DNA of 64,000 nucleotides from CAWJPY01 sp963844865 (GTDB lineage: Bacteria; Acidobacteriota; Thermoanaerobaculia; Thermoanaerobaculales; Sulfomarinibacteraceae): positions 186,001 through 250,000 of the forward strand of contig CAWJPY010000011.1 of the NCBI GenBank assembly GCA_963844865.1, read 5' to 3'. Numbering within the stretch: position 1 is the first letter of the stretch; each line of letters opens with the position of its first letter. Position numbers and translations under genes: made by a program. Positions 8,915 to 17,606 of this stretch are shown here, one piece after another. The notes under the pieces were generated by a model, which saw only the letters and a list, made by a program, of their open reading frames with translations, made no database searches and was not told the origin of the DNA.

Positions 8915-9933
8915 CTCTTCCTCCCGATGGTCAGCAGGTCGTTGAGGAGGGCGAAGCCGGTCTCCCGCCGTCCGGCGCCGGGGCCGACCACCGTGACCTC
9001 GCCCAGGGCGTCGCTGCTGATGGTGGCGGCATTGGCGGCCCCGGTGACGCCGGCCAGGGGGTGCTGGCGCTCCACCAACGTGGGGGCCACGGAGGCGTGG
9101 ACCGACCCGCCGTCCCTCCACACCCGCCCGATCAGCTTGTAGCGCATGCCGTCGGCGCGGGCGGCTGCGATGTCCTCCAGGGTGATGTCCGTGATGCCCG
9201 TGCAGGGACTGTCCGTGGGCTTCAGATCGGCCCCGAGCACCATGTTGGCGAGAATGGTGACCTTGGCGAGGGCATCCCACCCCTGTACATCGGCGTCGGG
9301 CACCGCCTCCGCGTAGCCCAGCTCCTGGGCCCTGGCGAGGGCACGCGCGTACTCCATGCCCCCCTCCATTGCGGTCAGGATGTAGTTCGTTGTCCCGTTG
9401 AAGATGCCCCGGACCTCGCTGATCTCGGCGCCGGTGAGGCCTTCCCGCACGAGGTTCAGCAGCGGGGTTCCGGCCATGACGGTGCCCTCGAAGAGAAAGC
9501 GCTTCCCGCGCTTTGAGGCGAGCTCCAGCAGCTCGCGTCCGGCCAGCGCGACGGGGCCCTTGTTGGTGGTGGCCACGTCCAGCCCCCGCGCGAGCGCGGC
9601 GCGGACGTGCTCGGTCGCGGGCTGGCCGGTGCTGATGTCGGTGTAGGTGACCTCCACCAGGGCATCCGCCTCGGCGCGCTCGATCATTGTCGGGGCGTCC
9701 CAGTCGCAGCCTCCGGGATCCAGTCGGGACAACGAGGTCCCTTCGGTCGCCGCGGCCAGGGCCCGGGCGAGGTCCACACCGGCCGGGTTGTAGACGCTGC
9801 CCTTCGCGGTGTCCGCGATGCCCGTGACGGTCCAGTGGAAGCCGAACTCCGAGGCCAGGCGGTCGCCCTTGTCGAGCAGCAGCTCGGCGAGCCCCTGGCC
9901 CACGGTCCCGAAGCCGATGATCAGCAGACGCAT
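8911..9933 (-). CDS. hom: Homoserine dehydrogenase, short form without ACT domain
   Basis: This 340-residue NAD(P)-dependent enzyme interconverts aspartate semialdehyde and homoserine. The N-terminal Rossmann segment LLIIGFGTVGQGLAELL is clear. The middle carries the hallmark TNKGPVAL and GTVMAGTPLLN segments and the catalytic domain segment RGIFNGTTNYIL, with PDADVQGWDALAKVTILAN further on. The C-terminal ACT regulatory domain of threonine-sensitive enzymes is absent, so feedback control by threonine is not expected through that route. An ATGA overlap couples it to the aldehyde dehydrogenase downstream. A biosynthetic role is the default; the partner leaves room for a catabolic one. Confidence 0.93.
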   Translation of the reverse strand: MRLLIIGFGTVGQGLAELLLDKGDRLASEFGFHWTVTGIADTAKGSVYNPAGVDLARALAAATEGTSLSRLDPGGCDWDAPTMIERAEADALVEVTYTDISTGQPATEHVRAALARGLDVATTNKGPVALAGRELLELASKRGKRFLFEGTVMAGTPLLNLVREGLTGAEISEVRGIFNGTTNYILTAMEGGMEYARALARAQELGYAEAVPDADVQGWDALAKVTILANMVLGADLKPTDSPCTGITDITLEDIAAARADGMRYKLIGRVWRDGGSVHASVAPTLVERQHPLAGVTGAANAATISSDALGEVTVVGPGAGRRETGFALLNDLLTIGRKR

Positions 9934-10103
9934 AGCCGCAGTCCCTCCCCCCTGCTCGAGCCGGTCCCCGCCGAGCCCGTCGATGGTAGCCGCGCCGGCC
10001 TCCTCGTACCACCCCGGTGGAAGGGGACAGCGGCCGAGGTTCGACGATCTCCGCCTCGCTGCCGACGCCGCGGCGCCCGACGGATGACCGACGGCGGATC
10101 GAC

Positions 10104-10109
10104 TAGAAT
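10104..10109 (+). promoter_or_regulatory. -10 hexamer TAGAAT for the 10145 operon
   Basis: TAGAAT lies 35 bp before the GTG at 10145 and 8 nt before an in-frame GTG at 10118. With the start at 10145 the leader would be about 28 nt and carry the GGGAGGGAG site. No good -35 is visible at 17 bp. Confidence 0.4.
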
Positions 10110-10144
10110 CGCGGCCGGTGCAAAGCCCATGGGAGGGAGCTTTC

Positions 10145-11860
10145 GTGGATCACCTCATGCCCGCCTACGGCGGCACACTGGTCAACCTCATGGCGAGTGC
10201 GGAACGCGCCGCCGAGCTCAGGCAGCATTCCCGGGACTGGCCTTCGCTGGACCTCGAGCCGCGCCACCTCGGCGACCTGGAGCTGCTGTTGAATGGGGGG
10301 TTCTCGCCCCTCGACGGCTACATGGACCGGGCGGACTGGTCGGGTTGTCTGGAGGAGATGCGACTGGCGGACGGCACCCTGTGGCCCATCCCCGTCGCCC
10401 TCGACATCCCCCCTGCGCTCGCCGAGCAGCTCGAGGGCGGATCGATGCTGGGCCTGCGGGATCAGGAGGGCGTCCTGCTCGCCGCGCTGCAGGTGAGCGA
10501 GGTGTGGCGGCCCGACTGGGCGCGGGAGGCGCGGGTCGTCTGCGCCGGGGCCACGACGACGCAGGCTGAGGTGGAACGAGCCGCCGGCGAGCGCCACACC
10601 ATGGCGGTGGCGGGGCAGTTGGAGGGCGTTCAGCTTCCCGTGCACTACGACTACCGGGAGCTGCGCTCGACCCCGGCCGAGCTGCGCCGCACCTTCGCCC
10701 GCCTGGGATGGCGCCAGGTGCTGGCCTACCAGACCCACCAGACCATGCACCGCGCCCATCAGGCCCTCACCCAGCGCACCGCCCAGGAGCTCGGCGCAAA
10801 CCTCCTCATCCACCCCCTGGTGGGGCACGGCTTGGCCGGGGATCCCGACTACTACACCCGGGTGCGCTGCTACCGGGCGCTCCTCGCCCACTACCCCAAG
10901 GACATGGTGCGGCTGTCCCTCCTGCCCCTATGGTCGCGGGGTGGGGGCCCGAGGGAGGCCGTCCTGGCGGCCATCGTCCACCGCAACCACGGCTGCACCC
11001 ACTTCATGGTGGAGCACGACACCGGCGACTCCATCCTCGACAGCAACGGCGCGCCGGCCTGGGAGCCGCGCGAGGCGCGTGCCCTCCTGGACGAGCTCCG
11101 GGAGGAGCTCGGCATCGTCATGGTCCCGTTCCGGGAGATGGTGTACCTGGAGTCGGCCCGTGAGTTCGTGCCCGCCGACGAGGTGCCGCCGGAGGGCAGG
11201 ACGGCGAAGCTGTCCGCGCCCGAGGTGCGCAAGCGCCTGGCGCGTGGGGCCGAGCTCCCGGACTGGTTCAGCTTCCCGGAGGTGGAGCGGGAGCTGCGCC
11301 GCCGCCACCCCCCGCGCCATCAGCAGGGGTTCACGGTCTTCTTCACCGGCCTCTCGGGCGCCGGCAAGTCCACCATCGCCAATGCGCTGAGGGTCAAGCT
11401 GCTGGAGGTCGGGGGACGGGGGGTGAGCCTTCTCGACGGCGACCTCGTGCGCAAGAACCTGTCCTCCGAGCTGGGGTTCTCCAAGGAGCACCGGGACCTC
11501 AACATCCTGCGCATCGGCTTCGTGGCGGGTGAGATCACCCGCGCGGGCGGCGTCGCCATCTGTGCTCCCATCGCCCCGTACGAGGCGGTCCGGCAGCGGG
11601 TGCGCGACATGGTCAGCCCGTGGGGAGGCTTCGTCCTGGTGCACGTGGCCACACCGCTCACCGTGTGCGAGGAGCGCGATCGCAAGGGGATGTACGCCAA
11701 GGCCCGCGCCGGGCTGGTGGACAGCTTTACCGGCATCTCCGACCCCTACGAGGAGCCCGTCGATGCCGAGGTGGTGGTCGACGCGTCGGCGGTCACCCCC
11801 GAGGAGGCGGTGCGGGAGGTGCTGCTCCACCTGGAGGCGGAGGGGTACATCTCGGCCTGA
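10145..11860 (+). CDS. Fusion of degenerate ATP sulfurylase-like domain and intact APS kinase
   Basis: This 571-residue protein has the domain order of bifunctional sulfate adenylyltransferase/adenylylsulfate kinase. The GTG at 10145 has GGGAGGGAG five bases upstream; an in-frame GTG at 10118 would add nine residues. The N-terminal 380 residues keep the ATP sulfurylase frame (PAYGGTLVNL, GGFSPLDGYM, MHRAH, GCTHF). However, the sulfate and ATP site QxRNP is replaced by QTHQT (196-200), and the GRDHAG motif reads EHDTGD (290-295), so both key arginines are gone. The APS kinase part is intact: P-loop GLSGAGKS (402-409), DGDLVRKNLSSELGFSKEHR and later IAPYEAVR. Prediction: makes PAPS from APS, with the first domain inactive or repurposed. 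Probably supplies sulfotransferases such as 6837. Confidence 0.85.
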   Translation: MDHLMPAYGGTLVNLMASAERAAELRQHSRDWPSLDLEPRHLGDLELLLNGGFSPLDGYMDRADWSGCLEEMRLADGTLWPIPVALDIPPALAEQLEGGSMLGLRDQEGVLLAALQVSEVWRPDWAREARVVCAGATTTQAEVERAAGERHTMAVAGQLEGVQLPVHYDYRELRSTPAELRRTFARLGWRQVLAYQTHQTMHRAHQALTQRTAQELGANLLIHPLVGHGLAGDPDYYTRVRCYRALLAHYPKDMVRLSLLPLWSRGGGPREAVLAAIVHRNHGCTHFMVEHDTGDSILDSNGAPAWEPREARALLDELREELGIVMVPFREMVYLESAREFVPADEVPPEGRTAKLSAPEVRKRLARGAELPDWFSFPEVERELRRRHPPRHQQGFTVFFTGLSGAGKSTIANALRVKLLEVGGRGVSLLDGDLVRKNLSSELGFSKEHRDLNILRIGFVAGEITRAGGVAICAPIAPYEAVRQRVRDMVSPWGGFVLVHVATPLTVCEERDRKGMYAKARAGLVDSFTGISDPYEEPVDAEVVVDASAVTPEEAVREVLLHLEAEGYISA

Positions 11861-11900
11861 GGGGACGCACACCGCGCCTCACGGCTGGCGGGGGCGGCGA

Positions 11901-11929
11901 TTGCGCGGCCCCGGCGCCGCCGATAGAAT
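11901..11929 (+). promoter_or_regulatory. Promoter of the arylsulfotransferase gene
   Basis: TTGCGC at 11901-11906 and TAGAAT at 11924-11929 are spaced 17 bp apart. The leader to the GTG at 12037 would be about 100 nt and holds a GGGAGG ribosome site at 12025-12030. Confidence 0.45.
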
Positions 11930-12036
11930 CCGGCCTTGGGGCGCGCGGTCTGCGACCGCCGGCAGAGGGCGCCGCGGCGGGCAGATCGCGGCGCGGCCGA
12001 TTCCCCAAGGAGAGGCCGAAACGTGGGAGGTCGTGG

Positions 12037-13707
12037 GTGAAGAGGGGTGTGCTGGCGCTTTCGCTGGTGGCGGTCGTGACCGTGGTCCTCGCCGTGCTGG
12101 TCGGGCAGCGGCGGGCCGCCGACCTGGCCGCAGTGGAGCGTGCCGCCTCCGTCGACGACCTGCACCTCGAGATCCCGGCTCTGGAGCCGGAGACGTGGGT
12201 GGAACGTTGTGACCCGAACCGCGCCTCCCGGGGGTACACCCTGGTGCTCTATCGGCGGCGCGTGCCCATGCTCATCGACATGGCGGGGCGCATCGTGCAC
12301 CTGTGGCCGAAGGTGCGCGTCATGGGGCGTGCCCGCCTCGGCCGCGATGGACGCCTGCTGGTGATCGGGACCGACGACGTCATCAAGGAGTACGACTGGG
12401 ATGGGCGGCTGCGGTGGGTCCACCGCCTGCCCGAGGGCGACAGCCCCCACCACGACGTGAGCTGGACGGCGAACGGCGACGTGCTGGTGGTGGGCCAGAA
12501 CGGGGGCGACCACCGGGACTACCTGCAGATCGTCGACCGGCGCGGTCGCGTGGTCTGGGAGTGGCGCGCCGCCGACCACCTGGACGGGGACTTCCCGTAC
12601 TGGGACCGCAGGTCCCACGACCCGACCCACATCAACTCGGCTCGGGAGCTGCCCCCCAACCGCTTCTTCGCCGCGGGTGATGCACGCTTCCGTCCCGGCA
12701 ACCTGCTGGTGAGCGCCCGCAACCTGGACACGGTGTTCATCATCGACCGCGCCAGCGGTGACGTGGTGTGGCGGTACCGGCACGGGCTCGACCGGCAGCA
12801 CGAGGCGCTCATGGTCCCCGAGGGCCGGCTCGGGGCGGGTCTCATCCTGGTGTTCGACAACGGGCTGCGCAACCGCTACGCCTACCGCAGGAGCACGGTG
12901 CTCGCCGTCCAGCCCGCCACCGGCGAGGTGGTGTGGCGGTACGCCGACCCAACCTTCTTCTCGTCGGTGGCGGGCAGTGAGCAGCCGCTTCCCAACGGCA
13001 ACCTCATGATCTCCTCCAGCCAGGGTGGCCGGGTGTTCGAGATCACCCCCAAGGGGGAGGTGGTGTGGCAGTGGACGCCCCCCTTCCCCCCCATGCGGCC
13101 GGAGCGGTACCCCCCCGCCTACTGCCCGCAGCTCGCCGCGCTGCCGCAGCCGAAGCCCGTCCTCGTCAGGAGCCGCCTCGGGAGGCCGTTCGTCGACCGC
13201 GAGCTGCACCAGTTCGCGCTCCCCGAGGAGTTCGACGTCCGCTTCGTGGCCGGCACCAAGCGCATGATCCTGGATCCCCCCGAGGGCTGCCGCCGGCTCG
13301 TGGTCCCCCCTCGGGCCACCATCTTCGTCGGGTACGGCCTCGACCGGGCGCGGCTGGGGCGGGACAGCCTGAGCGCTTCGTTCCGGTTCGAGCTGCGGCC
13401 GGCGGGCGGTGGCCCCGCCGAGGTGCTGCTCGAGGACACGGTGGCGTCCGGTGATCCAGAGCTCTGGCGTGAGCGGTGGTTGGGCGTGCCCACGCCGGGC
13501 CTGGGGCAAGCCGATCTGTGCATCGACGTGCGCACACAAGGGGCGATGCCGGAGCGGAGGGCGCGACGCATCGTCGCCGTGGACAACCCCCGCGCCGACG
13601 ACGGGCAGAGTCCGCAGCTGCCCGCCCAGCTCGAGGGGCGAGCGCTCAGCCCCCAGGAGCAGGCGGTGCGGGAGAAGCAGCTGCGCGTGCTCGGCTACGT
13701 CAACTGA
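12037..13707 (+). CDS. Membrane-anchored arylsulfotransferase-family beta-propeller protein with LGY tail
   Basis: This is a 556-residue protein of the ASST (PAPS-independent arylsulfate sulfotransferase) family, which moves sulfate between phenolic donors and acceptors through a histidine. The GTG start follows GGGAGG by six bases. Residues 4-22 are one membrane helix, leaving the rest in the periplasm. Candidate active-site His residues sit in SPHHDVSW (138-139), SHDPTHIN (194 and 198) and DRQHEAL (255). Repeated blade strands of the type G-R-V-V-W-E-W recur through the middle. A C-terminal beta-rich extension of about 130 residues ends in REKQLRVLGYVN, a tail shared with other proteins here. 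It follows the APS kinase fusion gene by 176 bp with its own promoter. Substrate unknown. Confidence 0.82.
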   Translation: MKRGVLALSLVAVVTVVLAVLVGQRRAADLAAVERAASVDDLHLEIPALEPETWVERCDPNRASRGYTLVLYRRRVPMLIDMAGRIVHLWPKVRVMGRARLGRDGRLLVIGTDDVIKEYDWDGRLRWVHRLPEGDSPHHDVSWTANGDVLVVGQNGGDHRDYLQIVDRRGRVVWEWRAADHLDGDFPYWDRRSHDPTHINSARELPPNRFFAAGDARFRPGNLLVSARNLDTVFIIDRASGDVVWRYRHGLDRQHEALMVPEGRLGAGLILVFDNGLRNRYAYRRSTVLAVQPATGEVVWRYADPTFFSSVAGSEQPLPNGNLMISSSQGGRVFEITPKGEVVWQWTPPFPPMRPERYPPAYCPQLAALPQPKPVLVRSRLGRPFVDRELHQFALPEEFDVRFVAGTKRMILDPPEGCRRLVVPPRATIFVGYGLDRARLGRDSLSASFRFELRPAGGGPAEVLLEDTVASGDPELWRERWLGVPTPGLGQADLCIDVRTQGAMPERRARRIVAVDNPRADDGQSPQLPAQLEGRALSPQEQAVREKQLRVLGYVN

Positions 13708-13794
13708 CGAGCGCCGCCGGGCGTCCGACGAGATCCGGAGGGACACGTTCGCGGGGTCGCGGAGCAGCCTGACCGCGTCCCTTCTCGCGGCGGA

Positions 13795-15513
13795 CTACGG
13801 GGCCTCGGCGGCGACGGGCACCGTGAGCACGAAGACCGCTCCCGTGGTGCCCTCGGCCAGGGCCAGCTCGCCGCCCTGAGCGCGGGCCAGGGAGCGGGAC
13901 AGGGCGAGACCGAGCCCGAGGCCGGCGGTACGGTCCGCGTCCCGCGCGAAGGGCCTGAACAGGCGGCGGCGGAGGCGCCGCGGCACGCCCGGCCCGGTGT
14001 CGGACACCGTGACCCGCAGCTCGCCGCCGCCGTCGCTGACCGCCACCGTGCAGCGCCGCGGGCTGGCGTCCCGGGTGTGCTTGTCCGCGTTGTCCAGGAG
14101 GTTGTCCAGGATCTGGCGCAGGGCGTCGGGGTCGAAGGAGGCCGCGGGGAGGTGGTCCTGGATGACGACCTCCAGGTCGAGACCGGTGCGCTCCAAGGCG
14201 GGCTCGAGGCGCGCGACCGCGTCGGTCACCGCCTGCGCCAGGTCCCCCGGCCGCGGTTGGGCGAGGGTCGCACCACGCTCCAGACGGCTGAGGTCCAGCA
14301 TGTTGGCCACCACGCGGCCCAGTCGCCTCGCCTCGGAGGCGATGTGGCCGGCGGAGCCGGTCACGGTCGCCGGGCTGCCGAGCCCTTCCGCCAGCATCTC
14401 GCTGTGCAGCCGCAGGGCCGCCAGCGGCGTCTTCAGCTCGTGGGCCGCGCTGGCCGCGAAGGCGCCCCGTTGGCGGGCCAGGCGGTCGGTCTGGACCACG
14501 ATGAAGAAGACGGCCAGCGCCGCACACAGGATGGCGCCGGCCGCGAGGGCGAACACGCGCCGGAACTGGGCACGGGCCTGCTCCCCGCGAGCGCGGGCAT
14601 CCCGGAGGGCGGTCCCGGCGTCGGCCAGGAGGTACCAGCCGGTGTCCGCCACCGGCGTCGAGATCCGGTCCGGTCCGGAAGGGGCCACGGGGACGAAGCG
14701 CTGGCTGGAGCCCAGCCACTCCGTCACGGCCGCGGGCGCGATGGCGAAGCCCTGCAGGCGGAGCCCGGCGGGGGTGGCGACCCGGCGCAGGGCGGCCAGG
14801 GTGGGACCGCTGCCGACGACGATGGTGTGCCAACGCATGGGGCCGACGCGGACCGCGACCGTGCCCGAAGGCGTGTCCACCCCCCCGGGAGGAGCGGCCG
14901 AAGACGCGTGGGTGCGCCCGGTGAGGGTGGCGTAGACGCTGTCGGCGAGGTTGATCTGCTCCCATGTCCTGCGGTCCAGCACGATGACCTGGTCCTGGTC
15001 GGCGTCGGCTCGCTGCGGCTCGTCCGAAGCGGTGGGCACCAACCCGTCCTGGAGCTGGGTGAGGACGTCGCAGAACGTGGACAGCCCGTCGTCGGAGCTC
15101 AGCTCCGGGAAGCGCTCGTTGACCGTGGGCAGGCTCACGGCGCCGTGCTCGTCGATCTGGAAGTGGGCCCAGACCAGGGGGTCCGCCGTTCCCTGGGCCA
15201 GGGGCGACGGCGCCACGGCCAGCCCCTGGGCGGCCCCGCGGGGATCGTGGAAGAGGTTCTGATAGTGATAGAAAGGTCGGGCCGCCTCGCGCGCCTTGAG
15301 GGCTCCGAGCCGAGCCTCCAGCCGAGCCGCGGCCCCTGCCTGGGCCGCCCGGACCCCGGACACCGCCTGCTCCTCCAGCTCGCGCAGCCGCCGCTCAGCC
15401 TCGCGGGATCCGCTCACGTACCACGCCGAGGTGGGAGCCAGCACCGCTACCGCCAGCAGCACGCCGGCCAGCAGGGTGTGGCGGTGGGCGACCACTCTAG
15501 GCCTCACCCGCAT
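13795..15513 (-). CDS. Sensor histidine kinase with large periplasmic domain
   Basis: This is a 572-residue membrane histidine kinase. TM1 is at about 13-33 and TM2 at about 320-341. Between them is a periplasmic sensor of nearly 290 residues that I cannot match to a named domain. The H-box is AASAAHELKTPLAAL, with phospho-acceptor H358. The ATP-binding domain has the N-box DNLLDNADKHT and glycine boxes DTGPGVP and GLGLGLALS. The start overlaps the end of the response regulator gene by 17 bp, so the pair forms an operon. The signal is unknown. Neighbours on both sides are envelope proteins, so an envelope cue is plausible but unproven. Confidence 0.9.
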   Translation of the reverse strand: MRVRPRVVAHRHTLLAGVLLAVAVLAPTSAWYVSGSREAERRLRELEEQAVSGVRAAQAGAAARLEARLGALKAREAARPFYHYQNLFHDPRGAAQGLAVAPSPLAQGTADPLVWAHFQIDEHGAVSLPTVNERFPELSSDDGLSTFCDVLTQLQDGLVPTASDEPQRADADQDQVIVLDRRTWEQINLADSVYATLTGRTHASSAAPPGGVDTPSGTVAVRVGPMRWHTIVVGSGPTLAALRRVATPAGLRLQGFAIAPAAVTEWLGSSQRFVPVAPSGPDRISTPVADTGWYLLADAGTALRDARARGEQARAQFRRVFALAAGAILCAALAVFFIVVQTDRLARQRGAFAASAAHELKTPLAALRLHSEMLAEGLGSPATVTGSAGHIASEARRLGRVVANMLDLSRLERGATLAQPRPGDLAQAVTDAVARLEPALERTGLDLEVVIQDHLPAASFDPDALRQILDNLLDNADKHTRDASPRRCTVAVSDGGGELRVTVSDTGPGVPRRLRRRLFRPFARDADRTAGLGLGLALSRSLARAQGGELALAEGTTGAVFVLTVPVAAEAP

Positions 15514-16186
15514 TCCCCCAGGCGTACCCGACTCCGGTCACGGTGACCACGATCTCGGGCTTCGAGGGGTCCCGCTCCACCTTCTGCCGCAGCTTGGCGA
15601 TGGTCATGTCCACGGTGCGGGTCTGGAGGTCGGCCCTCAGCCCCCAGATCTCGGCCAGGAGCTCGGCGCGGGGTACGGCCCGGTTCCGGTGCTGATAGAG
15701 CCAACGAAGAATGCCGACCTCGCGGGGGGTGAGGCTGACGGAGGCACCGTCGCGGTGGGCGATGAGGCGACCGAAGTCGAACCGGCAGCCTGCGACCTCC
15801 ACCACGTCTGCTTCGGCGGGGGCCGTTCGGGCGCGCCTGGCGAAGGCGTCGATCCGCGCCAGCAGCTCACGGATGCCGAAGGGCTTGGCGACGTAGTCGT
15901 CGGCACCGGCGGCGAAGCCCGCCACCTTGTCGTCCTCGGAGCCGCGGGCGGTGAGCATGAGGACCGGGAGCTGCGGGCGCACCTGGCGCAGACGCCGGCA
16001 CACCTCGAGGCCGTCCAGACCGGGGAGCATGAGGTCCAGGAGCACGAGCTCGAAGCTCTCCACGGTCCCGATCTCGAGGGCGGTTCGGCCGTCCGCCGCG
16101 GTCACCACCTCGTGCCCGGCGCCGGTCAGGAGCTCCTCCAGACCTTCCCGCAGCGACCGCTCGTCCTCGACGACCAAGATCCGCAC
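15497..16186 (-). CDS. OmpR/PhoB-family response regulator
   Basis: This 229-residue regulator has an N-terminal receiver domain with the acidic pair in VVEDE, phospho-acceptor D51 in LVLLDLMLPG, and the conserved Lys K101 in YVAKPF. The C-terminal winged helix (about 130-225) has the usual SLTPREVGILRWL and RTVDMTIAKLRQKVE segments and ends VTGVGY. The GTG at 16186 gives the canonical VRILVVEDE start; an ATG at 16219 would add eleven residues. Neither has a strong ribosome site. It is the first gene of the operon with the kinase at 13795, which presumably phosphorylates it. Confidence 0.92.
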   Translation of the reverse strand: MRILVVEDERSLREGLEELLTGAGHEVVTAADGRTALEIGTVESFELVLLDLMLPGLDGLEVCRRLRQVRPQLPVLMLTARGSEDDKVAGFAAGADDYVAKPFGIRELLARIDAFARRARTAPAEADVVEVAGCRFDFGRLIAHRDGASVSLTPREVGILRWLYQHRNRAVPRAELLAEIWGLRADLQTRTVDMTIAKLRQKVERDPSKPEIVVTVTGVGYAWGNAGEA

Positions 16187-16433
16187 CGCGACAGGATATC
16201 CGATGGACCCGGCAGGCATGTCACGATGGTGTAAATCCAGCGGTGAAGTGTCGGCCGGCGAGGGGCTTGAATGCGAGGTTGGGAGGACTCGCGGGAGCAG
16301 GCCGGAGGATGGGGGCGTCCGTTGCGTGGATCGGATGACGCCTGTGGGAGACACCCGATGCGGCGTTCTCCTCGATGCCGGGCAGGTGCCGCTGGCACTG
16401 AAGTTGCGTCGGAGTGAGCCGGGAGAGCGCGCT

Positions 16434-17606
16434 ATGATCGGCGACGTGTGCCGGCTGCGATGCACCGTGATCGCCGCACTGGCCCTGCTGACGGGCTGCG
16501 CCTCGGCCGTGGTGCGGCAGGACACCGACCGCTACTACAGCCGAGGCGCTGAGCAGGTCTTGACGGCCCTCGAGTCGAACCCCGTTCGGCCTGCAGATCG
16601 GCTGCTGGCGCTCATGGACGAGGCGGTGGCCGAGCAGGAGCTGGGCCGGTATGAGGACAGCAACCGCGCGCTGGCGGCCGGTACCGAGGTGGCCGGCACC
16701 GAACCTCGCCCCGGTCCCGGACGAGCGGCCGATGACGACGGGGTGTACCGCGGCGAGACCTTCGAGCGGGTCTACCTGCGCACCCTGAGGATGGCCAACG
16801 ACCTCGCGCTCCAGGACACCCGGGCCGCCGCCGAGGACGCCGACGACGCCCTCGCTGCCATCTCCGATGGGGGCTGTGCCCGGTGCCGCTACCCGTTCAC
16901 CCGCTACCTGGCCGCCGTCTCCCTGGAGGCGGCGGGTGACGTGGACCGGGCGGTGGACGTGCTGGCGGAGGCCCTCGCCGAGAGCCCCGACCTGCCGTTT
17001 CTGGAGGAGGAGCTGGACCGGCTGCTGGCGGCTGACGAGGCGCGGCGCTCCGCCAGGGAGCCGGGCGGCGAGCGCGTCCTCTACGCCTTCTTCTTGCTCG
17101 GCAAGGGACCCCGGAAGGTGCCGGAGGTGCTGCCGGTCCCGCCGAACCGCGTGGTCCCGTGGCCCCAGTACGAGCCGCGCTGGCCGCCGGGAGTGACGGG
17201 CGCGACGCTCCTCGTGGACCGCCAGGACCACGTGGCGGCAATGCTCACCGACATGGAAGAGCTGGCGCGGGACAGCCTGGCGGAGCGGCTGGCGGCGAAC
17301 GTCAGAGGCGAGGTGGGCCAGGCGGACGCCGCCGTGGCGTTGGAGTGGGCGGCGGCCGGGAACCACCACAGCCTCAACCTCGGCATGATGCTCGGCGTCC
17401 TGCCCGCACTCCGGCGCTGCGATCTCCGTCACTGGTCGACGCTCCCCGCCACCTGCCAGGTGGTGCGCGTGGTCGTGGAGCCGGGAACGAGCGGCTTCGA
17501 GCTGATCTACACCGCCGCGGACGGCGTCATCGTGGACCGGGAGGAGCTGGAGCTGCCCGCGTCCTGGACCGAGGGTCCCCTGTTCGTCACGCGCAGGCTC
17601 CCGTGA
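16434..17606 (+). CDS. Lipoprotein, COG3014-like, helical repeats
   Basis: This is a 390-residue protein. The ATG follows GGGAGAG by about six bases. The signal peptide ends in a lipobox, ALALLTGC, with Cys at about residue 20, so it should be lipidated and face the periplasm. Residues 25-170 look like TPR-type helix pairs (DEAVAEQELGRYEDSNRALA, LAAVSLEAAGDVDRAVDVLA). The second half is mainly beta with a long membrane-compatible helix near ALEWAAAGNHHSLN. The pattern fits the uncharacterised COG3014 lipoprotein family; that assignment is from memory of the pattern, not a search. Function unknown. Confidence 0.75.
   Translation: MIGDVCRLRCTVIAALALLTGCASAVVRQDTDRYYSRGAEQVLTALESNPVRPADRLLALMDEAVAEQELGRYEDSNRALAAGTEVAGTEPRPGPGRAADDDGVYRGETFERVYLRTLRMANDLALQDTRAAAEDADDALAAISDGGCARCRYPFTRYLAAVSLEAAGDVDRAVDVLAEALAESPDLPFLEEELDRLLAADEARRSAREPGGERVLYAFFLLGKGPRKVPEVLPVPPNRVVPWPQYEPRWPPGVTGATLLVDRQDHVAAMLTDMEELARDSLAERLAANVRGEVGQADAAVALEWAAAGNHHSLNLGMMLGVLPALRRCDLRHWSTLPATCQVVRVVVEPGTSGFELIYTAADGVIVDREELELPASWTEGPLFVTRRLP

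Noticed and set aside
10118..10144. Leaderless GTG start at 10118 for the APS kinase fusion
   Set aside because: TAGAAT is at the right distance, but GGGAGGGAG just before GTG 10145 is a much better explanation; kept only as an alternative.
11815..11860. C-terminus LEAEGYISA of the APS kinase as another LGY tail
   Set aside because: APS kinases normally end in a similar L-E-x-x-G-Y/L-I segment by homology, so it is not independent evidence for the tail.
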